A stretch of 64,000 bases of DNA from Flavobacteriales bacterium. Its GTDB lineage: Bacteria; Bacteroidota; Bacteroidia; Flavobacteriales; ECT2AJA-044. Position numbers and translations under genes: made by a program. Below, in pieces: positions 1 to 7,392 of this stretch. The stretch covers positions 1 through 64,000 of the forward strand of contig JAGWBA010000002.1 of NCBI GenBank assembly GCA_021296215.1, written 5' to 3'. Position 1 is the stretch's first letter. Each line of letters begins with the position of its first letter. The notes beneath the pieces are model-generated. The model had not been told where the DNA came from and did not search any database. It was given only the letters and a program-made list of their open reading frames with translations.

Positions 1-142
1 TTTCTTTCATCGGAAAAAAGCCCCGCAGGGATTTGAAAAAAAATATCGGATTTCGCTTGGTTTATACATAGGAATCTGGGTCCCCCTTCCGGCCACAGGC
101 CAAAAGAAACAATACGATCGATATGGCGGCCCACTTATTCAC
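1..142 (-). CDS. Partial lipoprotein gene, coupled to the beta-helix gene; possible SO2930-type cytochrome
   Basis: A GTG at 140-142 overlaps the TGA stop of the upstream beta-helix gene (GTGA), which suggests translational coupling. The first 26 codons give a lipoprotein signal: Asn-Lys, a hydrophobic run, then LLAC as lipobox, followed by GRKGDPDS. The frame then hits TAA at 62-64, and the other two frames stay open to the window edge, so an indel is likely in this stretch too. In Bacteroidota the beta-helix family is commonly followed by an SO2930-type diheme cytochrome c, which would be a lipoprotein of this kind; that identity is inference from context because no heme motif lies inside the window. 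Confidence 0.35.
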
Positions 143-1388
143 GGACAGGCAAAGGCTGATTTATCGTGGCTTATCGATTCGAACCCATTACCGGCATCCA
201 TATCCGCGAATCGGGTTTCGATGTTTTCTTCGAGGCAAATGCGGTATTCGGAATTTTGCAAAGCCTGCCGATCATTAATTCCCGGAGGTAGGACCCCGTC
301 GTACACGATATCGGGTGTTTCAACTCCGAATTTCCATAAGAACAGCCGCCCAAAATCGTGACTGAGTGCGGGGAACAAATGGTCGTTTCGAAGTTCGTTA
401 TTCACCATTCGAACCCCCGTGGATAAGGGTTGTAGCGCGAATCTTCTTCGTATTTGCGATTGATCATCTGTGCGCTTCCAGCATTTGAATCCTCATTGTC
501 GTTATCACCTGTAAGCTCACTAACCAACGCATAGCTGATGATCGCCGCACCGACGGTTTTGTTCCCCGTGATCGTATTATCATGCACGTGAACATCTTCC
601 GTTGCCAAGAACATAAATCCGGTTCCAGGAGGAACCGCCGCGACGATATTTCTTTTCGGCGCAAAGTTTTTGCGGTTGTTGTTAATGACTTCGTTGTCCC
701 ATGCTTCGATGTCTTTACCGTATTGAGTGAGTCCAGGCAGATCAAAGATCAGAATTCCGCCCGTGTTGTCGTAGGCTTTATTATTGTGGATCTTAACCCA
801 GCGGGAGTTCTCTGACTCGATTCCGGCCACGTTTTGGTACGCGATATTGTAGCGAATGATCACCGAATCGGACTGCCCTACATACATACCGGCATCACTG
901 GCACCCATCGCTTCGCACTCCTCAATAAGAACGTGCTTGCACTGGACCGGATAAAAACCATATGCGCCGTTATTTTCGTCGATGGCGCCTGTCCAGGCCA
1001 CCTTTACTCGACGAAAGGTGGTTTGATCTGTATCCATGACTTTGATATTGTCTCCAGCCGCATCTTCAATGGTAAAATCCTCGAGGGTGATGTTGGTTCC
1101 ATTAACGATCTTAAGTCCCTCAGCCCCTTCCGATTGTTCTGCGAAACTCAGTACTGATTGATCTATCCCAGCCCCTCTCACCGTTACGTGATCGACCCCG
1201 TCGAGAATTAAGGAGCGATCGAAGTGAAAGTGTCCGGCGGGGATTTCGATCACCGCACTATCCTTCGCCATCAAGAACTCCAATTCGAGACTTTCCGCAT
1301 CCCCTGTGAATTGGCGGCTAGGGTCGTATGAGTCGGTACAGGAATAAAGAGTGGCTACTGACAGGATCAACCACAGTAGTTTACGCAT
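139..1388 (-). pseudogene. Parallel beta-helix repeat lipoprotein, frameshifted
   Basis: Secreted right-handed beta-helix (pectate-lyase-like fold) protein of the type found beside SO2930 cytochromes. The start at 1388 gives a lipoprotein signal with Cys at residue 17 (LYSC). Residues about 60-290 carry repeated beta-helix rungs rich in Asn and Val/Ile (for example VKIHNNKAYDN, VHVHDNTITGN). The frame ends at 402 after NPYPRGFEW. The missing C-terminus, including PDIVYDG and ADMDAGNGFESIS, continues at 139-408 in another frame. Restoring one G in the G5 tract (414-418 on the plus strand) reads NPYPRGVRMVNNE and joins both halves. It may be a sequencing indel rather than a true pseudogene. Function of the family is not established. 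Confidence 0.75.
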
Positions 1389-1424
1389 AGAGATAGGGTT
1401 GGGTACAAATTAAAATATTCTTTC

Positions 1425-1766
1425 CTAGTTCTGCCTGCCCAACAGTCGAAAACTAAAATTATCGCGACGCTCTAGCATAAGGTCGAACACGATGGTTGTG
1501 TTTTCTTGAGAACGTTCGGTACAAAACCGGTCGTCGAAGCCTTGACCGCGCAAGTACTCCTCGTGCACCTCGCGAACACCGCGTGCGCGCAGTGCCGAGA
1601 GAATTCGGTAATTTCGGCTCAGGTGTACCTGAACGGTTCTTTTCTGGGCACTGCGCGCACGCCGTGAATCATTGTGGTAAGCATTTCGGCAATGATCATC
1701 ACAAAACCTTTTGTCCACACGGCCCGATAAGGGCTCGTTACAGTTTTTACAATTCAATTGTTCCAT
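1425..1766 (-). CDS. Small zinc-ribbon protein of Bacteroidota, unknown function
   Basis: A 113-residue protein beginning MEQLNCKNC. The N-terminal 35 residues contain CxxC (residues 6-9) and a second CxxxC pair in the sequence RFCDDHCRNAYHND, giving a likely zinc site. The rest is basic and helical. This resembles a widespread Bacteroidota family of short zinc-finger proteins with the pattern GRxDKxFCxxxCRN; no function is established for it. It stands alone between the beta-helix and patatin-like genes on the same strand. Confidence 0.7.
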   Translation of the reverse strand: MEQLNCKNCNEPLSGRVDKRFCDDHCRNAYHNDSRRARSAQKRTVQVHLSRNYRILSALRARGVREVHEEYLRGQGFDDRFCTERSQENTTIVFDLMLERRDNFSFRLLGRQN

Positions 1767-1862
1767 ACTGCAATTTGAAACCTCCTAGGGACACAAAAAG
1801 AGCCAAGGGCCAGTATGGGAGTACAATGAATAAATAAGTCCGATAGTGACTTAATAACGTGC

Positions 1863-3108
1863 TTAGGTGATCAAAGACCTGCGAACTTCTTTATACGCAT
1901 CCCAATTAAATTGCTCCAAGAAGGCAATAGCCCCACGAGCCCCTGCTAGGAATAGCTCTCGCTTTTCAGAGTCGCTCATGTTGAAGTTCAGCCAATGAAA
2001 CTTTTGATCTACGTCTAGCCTACAGATCAGGTGGCTATAGTCTTCGTTTCGCAATAAAAAATCGAGGTCGTGGATTTGCCTCATGGTACTGACCATAGCT
2101 CCTAAGAACGGAAATAGCTCCTTAGTATTCCCGAAAGCCTGACGGTACTGGGAAAGCCTCACCCCAAAGGTAGGTCGGCGCGGAACTGAGTTTTTTCGGT
2201 GGAATACATTTATCGGGAAGTTGCTCAGCATACCGCCATCAACCATTTCGACTTGTTTAGGAATTGGGCCTTTGTAGCGCGCATGTTCCCACCAAAGCTC
2301 TTCGGCCGCAACCCCTTGTGGGATTTCAGCAAACCGAACCGGTTCAAAAAAGAAAGGTACCGACATACTCGCCCGAACCCAGCGTGCCGGACTTTCCCGT
2401 TCTGGGTCGTGAACATAGAGTCCGCTCATTGCGGGAAACTGAACCTTGGTCTTAGTGGTTACGTCGGAGGCGATAACGACCCATCGAGGATTAGATTGAA
2501 TGGGCCTGAATTGCGTTCGCGGAACCCGGCGGGATTTACCCTTTTCTCGGTCAAGTCTTTAGTGGTCCTGATATTCTGCTTTTCGAGAATTTTCTCGAGC
2601 CATTTATTGAAAACTACTCCTGGGTTCATTCCAAGTTTCGTGCGCAGCAGTCCGAGGATCATTAAACCTTGAAAGATCAGGCGTCGTTTAGCTCGGCCGT
2701 CCTTTCCTTCAATCAGATATTGAATGGTCTTTTTTATTTTGGGGTTTCCGTCGACGAAGTCGAAAAGGTTTTGTTGCGAAAGCGCTTCAAGGGCCACTAC
2801 ACTCTTGGGATCTTCGAGTTTTCCAATACTGGCCATCATGAGCGTATTGATAGCATCGGCCGATGTCCCGGTCAGGTCGTAAAACCGTATTCCGGCTTCT
2901 TCCATGATATGAGTGTAGCCCAGAAGTGCGATTCCTAGCACCCCTCCCCCCCCTCTTGAACTAGATCGGCATATTGGTATCCGGCATCGTCGACCACATA
3001 GGAATAGATTCGATTCGGATCGGCTTTGATGGCACGCGCTTTTTCGATGAGCTCTCGAACTGGTGGGTGGTTCAGAAAGAAATCTGCTGAAATGGAGGTA
3101 TCTGGCAT
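1863..3108 (-). pseudogene. Patatin-like phospholipase, broken by two frameshifts
   Basis: Three frames make one protein of about 415 residues. The start at 3106-3108 opens MPDTSISADFFLNHPP and ends early at the G8 tract (plus-strand C8, 2946-2953). One extra G there restores QEGGGGVLGIALLG, the patatin oxyanion-hole glycine loop. The second piece (2459-2941) holds the nucleophile region GTSADAIN. A second indel lies between about 2430 and 2530; the other frame reads VVIASDVTTKTKVQFPAMSG and runs to 1863, with the catalytic-Asp motif VDGGMLSNFP. The nucleophile elbow reads GTSAD where the family has GxSxG. It would act as a lipid acyl hydrolase if intact. Both indels could be sequencing errors. 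Confidence 0.75.
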
Positions 3109-3152
3109 AATGGAGAGATTATTCCTTGAAAATAGGAAAAAACCTCTATTCC

Positions 3153-3488
3153 TTATACTATGCGCGTACCGTTTTCTGCCCAGTGATCAACATTAAGCAA
3201 TGCTACGCCTGAGTCGGTAATAGCCCCAAGTACGAGAACGTCACTCAGGACAGGACCAATTTGTTTAGGAGCGAAATTGACCACTGCAGCTATTTTTCGG
3301 CCCGCGAGGGCCTTAATATCATAGCGATCCGTGATCTGCGCACTGGAGCGTTTAATGCCCAGCGGTCCAAAATCAATTTTAAGCTTGTAGGCGGGTTTTC
3401 GCGCTTCGGGAAAGGGTTCGGCCTCTATGATGGTACCGACACGGATATCAACTTTTTCGAAGTCGTTCCAATCAATCGACTGGCTCAA
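3153..3488 (-). CDS. csaA: CsaA, tRNA-binding-domain chaperone-like protein
   Basis: A 111-residue protein that is a single EMAP-II/tRNA-binding OB fold along its whole length. FEKVDIRVGTI near the N-terminus, FPEARKPAYKL and VVNFAPKQIGP are typical CsaA sequences. CsaA proteins are proposed export-related chaperones and bind tRNA. The start is a TTG at 3486-3488 overlapping the TGA stop of the upstream membrane protein gene (TTGA); no ATG lies in a suitable position, and the length fits the family. Cotranscription with the beta-barrel gene is likely. Confidence 0.9.
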   Translation of the reverse strand: MSQSIDWNDFEKVDIRVGTIIEAEPFPEARKPAYKLKIDFGPLGIKRSSAQITDRYDIKALAGRKIAAVVNFAPKQIGPVLSDVLVLGAITDSGVALLNVDHWAENGTRIV

Positions 3489-4066
3489 AACACGACCCCT
3501 ATTTCGAGTGACAACATTCGGTTCTCGGCGTCACCTTCAACAAACATGGTATTGATTCCTTGATCGTAGGTGACATCAAGGGTAAGGAACCACAGATCGA
3601 TTCCCATTCCCGCTTGCCACGACCAAATATTGTTATTGAAGTCTTCGATGTTCCAGGCTTCCGGGTCAATGGGGTCCGATTCTAACTTGACCACACGCGT
3701 CCAAGCAGGTCCACCATTGATGCGCAATTTGAAGAGATCGCCATGAACGAGGTTCACACCCAGGCGCGCGGGCACTTGGATGGATTGAACGTCGAGGGTG
3801 AAATTCGCTGGACCAAGTGTGTCGGAGCCGAGAACGACAAGATCGCTCGACCAGCGCTTCCAATAGACGCCTGGGTAGAAATAGGCCCTATTTCCGAATC
3901 GGAAAGACACCCCAAGGTCCGTTCCCACACGTGCCTCACTCTTGTCGATGATTTCATCAGTGGTGAGTCGGGATAGAGTGAGGCCAGCCTGCGGCTGGAT
4001 TTTCACCTGGGCCACTCCGGGTAAAGCCAGGAGGAACAAGAGAAATAATAGCGCTATTTTCTTCAT
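3485..4066 (-). CDS. Outer-membrane beta-barrel protein, PorT-like fold
   Basis: A 193-residue protein with a clear signal peptide (MKKIALLFLLFLLALPGVA, cleaved before QVKIQPQ). The rest alternates amphipathic strands such as LGVSFRFGNRAYFYPGVYW and WSWQAGMGIDLWFLTLDVTYDQG, and it ends in a strand with terminal Phe, as expected of a Bam-inserted barrel. It resembles the small OMP_b-brl_2/PorT-like group common in Bacteroidota; assignment to PorT itself is not supported. The csaA start overlaps its stop. An instance of the dispersed GCCTGCGGC palindrome lies inside this gene at 3984-3998, encoding QPQAG. Confidence 0.75.
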   Translation of the reverse strand: MKKIALLFLLFLLALPGVAQVKIQPQAGLTLSRLTTDEIIDKSEARVGTDLGVSFRFGNRAYFYPGVYWKRWSSDLVVLGSDTLGPANFTLDVQSIQVPARLGVNLVHGDLFKLRINGGPAWTRVVKLESDPIDPEAWNIEDFNNNIWSWQAGMGIDLWFLTLDVTYDQGINTMFVEGDAENRMLSLEIGVVF

Positions 4067-4081
4067 AGACAGTGGTCTAGA

Positions 4082-4648
4082 TTATATTAAGACCGGTTTT
4101 CGCTTCCAAAGTTCGCGTAATTCTGGAGGAATATCGATCAACTCGTCGCCGAACTCGTCGAGCTCTTTCAAGGTCGCTACCGATAAATTTGAAACGAGTT
4201 CGTCGGCTGCATGTTCTCCCAAACAGTATGGAAATACTGAAAAGACCATATAGGGGCCTTGGCAATGAGCCATGATCTGATACTCGTGCATTTGATCGAC
4301 CGGTGTACCATTTACAACGCAATGATCGAGCCAAAAGCGATAATCCAAATCGAATTTCCGGATCATTTTGGCCCGATGCTCAACGGGGCGCACACGTTCC
4401 AGAAAGAAGCGTTCCATGTACTGCATGGAATCACTACTTATTCCGCCTCTCGATTTTTCAATGCAATCAAAGCAGATGGTGTATTCATAAATAGTGTCTC
4501 CGGGTTTCAGAGCCTTTTCAATCATATACTCACGATTCGACTCGAGTAATTCGGCATGGCAACGCGAACACTTATCGAATGGTGCTTCTTCCTCGAAGGG
4601 ATAAAACAATCGAGGGACAGGTATATATGGGAAATCCGAGCGGATCAT
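4082..4648 (-). CDS. Conserved hypothetical protein with two CxxC pairs
   Basis: A 188-residue soluble protein that I do not recognise. Residues 27-30 (CSRC) and about 59-62 (CFDC) form two CxxC knuckles, which suggests a zinc or other metal site in the N-terminal third. The remainder is acidic and helical, with additional Cys and His residues (DHCVVNG, MAHCQG, FPYCLG). There is no signal peptide or membrane segment. It lies between the beta-barrel gene and the interrupted diheme cytochrome, all on the minus strand with short gaps. Confidence 0.6.
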   Translation of the reverse strand: MIRSDFPYIPVPRLFYPFEEEAPFDKCSRCHAELLESNREYMIEKALKPGDTIYEYTICFDCIEKSRGGISSDSMQYMERFFLERVRPVEHRAKMIRKFDLDYRFWLDHCVVNGTPVDQMHEYQIMAHCQGPYMVFSVFPYCLGEHAADELVSNLSVATLKELDEFGDELIDIPPELRELWKRKPVLI

Positions 4649-4666
4649 TTCCCTAAGATAAAAGAA

Positions 4667-5309
4667 TTACTCTGACGCCATCGCGGTGTATCGCTGCACC
4701 TCATTTTCGATGGGGTCCAAACTCTTCAGATATTTGAAAATAGCGCGTAGATCATCTTCACTCATACCGGCATACATGGACCAAGGCATGGGTGTTTGAA
4801 AATCCTTCGAAAAGTCGATTCGCTCCAAATCTTGCCTATCGAAAGCCTTGAAGCACTGAACGAACTCGTCTACGGTCCAGTCTCCGATGCCCGTTTCATC
4901 TGGTGTAATATTCGATGAACGAGTGATTCCTGCGGGTAAATTAAACTCCATTCCGCCCACGAAACCCATTCCTTCGATGAATTGACCTTTGATAGATGGC
5001 GTGTGACAATCGTAGCAACCGGCGGCATTGGTCATGTATTCGCCGTAGGTAAGCTCATCGGTCGTAGAAGGTAATCTGGTTGGTTCACCATCGTGTGGAA
5101 GTGTACGCATAATCAGGTTCATGGGAAAATCGGCCTTGGAGGCCGGTATTTCAGAAGGGATGGCCTCTAGACTTCTCACATAGGCGATGATGGAATAAAT
5201 GTCTTCCTGGTCCATTTTACCATAGTGTTCCCAAGGCATTATGGGAAAAAGCGGGGATCCATCGCGACTAACTCGAGCCGTAATAGCACGGTATAATTCA
5301 CCATCGGTC
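4667..5309 (-). pseudogene. Diheme cytochrome c, 3' part, separated from its 5' part by an IS element
   Basis: The open frame covers 4667-5239, but the coding sequence in the same frame extends back to the insertion junction: DGELYRAITARVSRDG followed by SPLFPIMPWEHYG. It holds the second heme motif, CYDCH, and later a methionine-containing segment (TPMPWSMYAG) that may supply the axial ligand. Joined to the 5' part after removing the element and one copy of the duplicated GACC, the frame is exact: NITPAGVGNWT then DGELYR. The joined protein is about 320 residues with two CxxCH motifs, like electron-carrier subunits of periplasmic dehydrogenases. Confidence 0.85.
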
Positions 5310-5388
5310 TGAAGACTTACCCTTTTTCACACAGTGTTAAAATTAACAAAATGCTTTTCAAAAGAGCTAGCCCCTTTGAAAAAATCGT

Positions 5389-6226
5389 TTAAAATTTCCT
5401 TGGGGCTCTTCCCGCCCAATGATTTTGGGGATGGTTCTCATTGTAATCTTCCCTGAATAGTTGGGACTGTGTTCGTACTTCCTCTAGGTTCCTGAACAGA
5501 TATGTCGTTCTACATATCCATTTTGTGACGGATTGCCCGGTTGGATATAGTTGATCCCAATGCCCTTGATCTCACAGAACCGGACAAAGATTCTCGACAG
5601 GAACTCAGGACCGTTATCTACCCGTACTTCCAATGGTCTCCCATAGATCTCTATAGCCTGTTTCAAATGGGAGACGACACGTATGGCCGGCATGGAGAAG
5701 TCGGGGGTAGTGCAAAGCGCCTGACGGTTATAGTCATCAATGATATTGAACACTCTGAAGCTGCGCCCGCTCATCAGACTGTCGGACATGAAATCCATAC
5801 TCCGGACTTCCCTTGGCCCAGAGGGCTGCCTCAGGGGACTCTTTATTTTTTGCGACTCTTCCTGCGCATTGTAAGCCCGAGCAACCTGTATATCCTCAAG
5901 ACCCTTTTCCTGTTCCATATAAAGCCCTGTTTGCGTATGCGGTGATAATAGTAGTCAAAACCACGATTGGGCTTGATCTCGCTCATCTCAATGAGCTTGT
6001 CAATGACCTCTGTGTCATCTTTACGCGACTTGTAATACCACATAGACCGACTCAAACTCACTATCTCACAAGCTCTGGTTACACTCAGACCTTCTTCCTT
6101 GACAACAGCTTGAGCAAGCTCTTTGCGCTCACAGGGCTCTAGGGCTTTTTTTTCGACGATATCCTTTAAAATCCTGTGATCTAAACTAAGGTCAGCATAC
6201 ATCTGCTTTAAACGACGGTTCTCTTT
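5389..6226 (-). pseudogene. Transposase remnant (OrfB, DDE integrase domain) of the IS3-family element
   Basis: Reads as the end of OrfA/start of OrfB (KENRRLKQMYADLS) through HTH_21 to an rve integrase core. Three pieces in different frames are needed. 5843-6226 ends RRKSRKK at an A6 tract. 5484-5918 carries the catalytic region with MDFMSD, VRVDNGPEF and NGYVER. The tail TYLFRNLEEVRTQSQ to RKF ends at 5389, after loss of roughly ten codons behind YVER. The D-D-E residues appear present, but frameshifts and the deletion mean no active enzyme is made. The OrfA helix-turn-helix is absent because the sequence is replaced at 6227 by a second terminus. Confidence 0.85.
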
Positions 6227-6250
6227 GTATGAAAAACAGGGAGGCCTTCA
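6227..6250 (-). repeat. Internal duplicate of the IS terminus
   Basis: These 24 bases match the right terminus at 6410-6433 at 23 of 24 positions; the difference is G for A at the 17th base. The copy directly abuts mid-orfA sequence. The element therefore carries two tandem ends 183 bp apart, with 44-codon open frame between them. Confidence 0.85.
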
Positions 6251-6382
6251 AAATGACCCATTCGAAATGACTTTAATCAGGGAGACAAAGAATTTCGACA
6301 CTTTCACTAAAGAAAGCCCCATCAGAGAATCCACCACATTTTCAAACCATCCTAACTGTTCAATTATCCATCTTTTCATCAT
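6248..6382 (-). CDS. Possible 44-residue ORF between the two IS ends
   Basis: An ATG at 6380-6382 opens a 44-codon frame beginning MMKRWIIEQLGWFE; it ends at a TGA formed by the internal IS terminus. The sequence is hydrophobic toward the C-terminus (VKVSKFFVSLIKVIS), so an amphipathic or membrane-associated peptide is conceivable. I do not recognise it, and it does not look like an IS3 OrfA. It may be chance, or the 5' end of a gene captured between the termini. Confidence 0.25.
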   Translation of the reverse strand: MMKRWIIEQLGWFENVVDSLMGLSLVKVSKFFVSLIKVISNGSF

Positions 6383-6433
6383 AATTTAAAATTAGTTGAT
6401 TTTTAAATTGTATGAAAAACAGGGAAGCCTTCA

Positions 6434-6772
6434 GGTCCAGTTTCCGACTCCCGCTGGAGTGATATTCCTAGAATAGAAGTTTCCGGGAAACCCCGTCTCG
6501 GGGCCAAATCGTTCTCCTCCTAATCCTTCCGATCCGGGCACGGGCGGACCGGTCATTAAGTTCCAGTCGCGTGTTCCATGACAATCCATACACAGTGAGA
6601 CATGATGTGCTAGGTACTCACCTCGTTCAAGGCGTTCATAGGTGATCTCAACAGTGATGTCCGGTGCATCTGATACCCTTGGAAAGGAAGTTCTGAGAAA
6701 GGTATAACCTCCAATGATCACGAGTACTAGAACCACGACGATTCCGATAAGTAGTTTTTTGAGCAGTTTCAT
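6434..6772 (-). pseudogene. Diheme cytochrome c, 5' part, cut by the IS element
   Basis: The start at 6772 gives MKLLKKLLIGIVVVLVLVII, an uncleaved N-terminal anchor or signal, followed by a periplasmic domain with the first heme motif CMDCH (LAHHVSLCMDCHG). The frame runs to NITPAGVGNWT and is stopped by the TGA that begins the IS terminus. The protein would be a membrane-anchored periplasmic electron carrier. Truncation leaves only one heme site. The gene is divergent from ssb, and the 173-bp spacer holds an 18-bp perfect palindrome. Confidence 0.85.
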
Positions 6773-6867
6773 AGGTTCGGGGTTTAGCGATGCATGAAGA
6801 TAACAAAATCTCCTTATGTCCTGAATTTGAGATGCTTATAAGAGTATATTCCCATTAGCTGTTTATT

Positions 6868-6885
6868 AAACGTTTATAAACGTTT
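6868..6885. promoter_or_regulatory. 18-bp perfect palindrome between cytochrome c and ssb
   Basis: AAACGTTTATAAACGTTT is exactly self-complementary and consists of two AAACGTTT palindromes joined by AT. It sits 61 bp before the ssb start and 96 bp before the divergent cytochrome start. Its position and symmetry suggest an operator for a dimeric regulator; nothing in the window identifies the protein. Confidence 0.45.
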
Positions 6886-6945
6886 CTCAACCGAATAGAA
6901 CAGATTCTTTGCTGCACCTTGCCTTTCGAACTAAAATAGAACAGC

Positions 6946-7293
6946 ATGTCAAGTATTCGAAACCGGGTGCAGCTCATTGGAAATCTAGGTGCTGACCCTG
7001 AAATCAAAGAAATGGAAAGCGGTCGTAAAATGGCCAAATTCTCAGTCGCCACGAATGAGATCTATCGGAATCAAGCCGGGGATCTAGTCACTGAAACTCA
7101 ATGGCATCGCTTGATCGCCTGGGGGCGGACAGCCGAAATTGCCGAAGAGTACCTCAAAAAAGGCAGTGAGGTCGCCGTTGATGGCAAGATCCAGACCCGA
7201 AGCTATGAGACCGAAGAGGGTGAGCAACGCTACGCCACAGAAATCGTAATTAACGAACTGGTCATGACCGGTCCGAAGAAAAAGGCCGGGTAA
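6946..7293 (+). CDS. ssb: Single-stranded DNA-binding protein
   Basis: A 115-residue SSB with one OB fold over nearly the whole length: NRVQLIGNLGADPEIK, WHRLIAWGRTAEIAEEYLKKG, VDGKIQTRSYE and the final strand ATEIVINELVMTG. It binds single-stranded DNA as a tetramer in replication and repair. The usual acidic C-terminal tip (DDxPF type) that recruits partner proteins is missing; the protein stops at GPKKKAG. Bacteroidota often carry a long and a short SSB, so this may be the auxiliary copy. The reading starts at ATG 6946. Confidence 0.93.
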   Translation: MSSIRNRVQLIGNLGADPEIKEMESGRKMAKFSVATNEIYRNQAGDLVTETQWHRLIAWGRTAEIAEEYLKKGSEVAVDGKIQTRSYETEEGEQRYATEIVINELVMTGPKKKAG

Positions 7294-7317
7294 GAAGCAG
7301 AGTTCCATGAGGACGGA

Positions 7318-7387
7318 GAAAGGGGGCTTCGCTTTACGGAAGTTAAACCGCGCCGTACTGACGAGCCGAGCTGCGAAGACCCCTTTC
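7318..7387. terminator. Long inverted repeat between convergent ssb and VPS10 genes
   Basis: GAAAGGGGGCTTCGC at 7318-7332 pairs with GCGAAGACCCCTTTC at 7373-7387 (14 of 15 positions), followed by a T-rich stretch reading toward the plus strand. It lies in the 99-bp gap between two converging genes, so a bidirectional transcription terminator is the likely role. The 40-base loop is long for a simple terminator. Confidence 0.5.
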
Positions 7388-7392
7388 TTCTT

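Larger units (their letters stand above)
5310..6433 (-). mobile_element. IS3-family (IS407-like) insertion sequence, decayed, inside a cytochrome c gene
   Basis: The 1,124-bp element starts TGAAGACTTACC at 5310 and ends in GGGAAGCCTTCA at 6433. Read from either end the termini are imperfect inverted repeats starting TGAAGnCTTnCC. It is flanked by a 4-bp direct repeat, GGTC at 5306-5309 and 6434-6437, the target duplication size known for the IS407 group of IS3. Removing the element and one repeat restores the cytochrome frame, so the insertion is recent relative to decay of the host gene. The transposase is broken, orfA is missing, and a second copy of the right terminus lies internally at 6227-6250. 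Confidence 0.9.

Noticed and set aside
5389-6226. Programmed ribosomal frameshift producing a working transposase
   Set aside because: IS3 elements shift between orfA and orfB, but here orfA is absent, the shift lies inside orfB, and a further deletion and frame break follow YVER.
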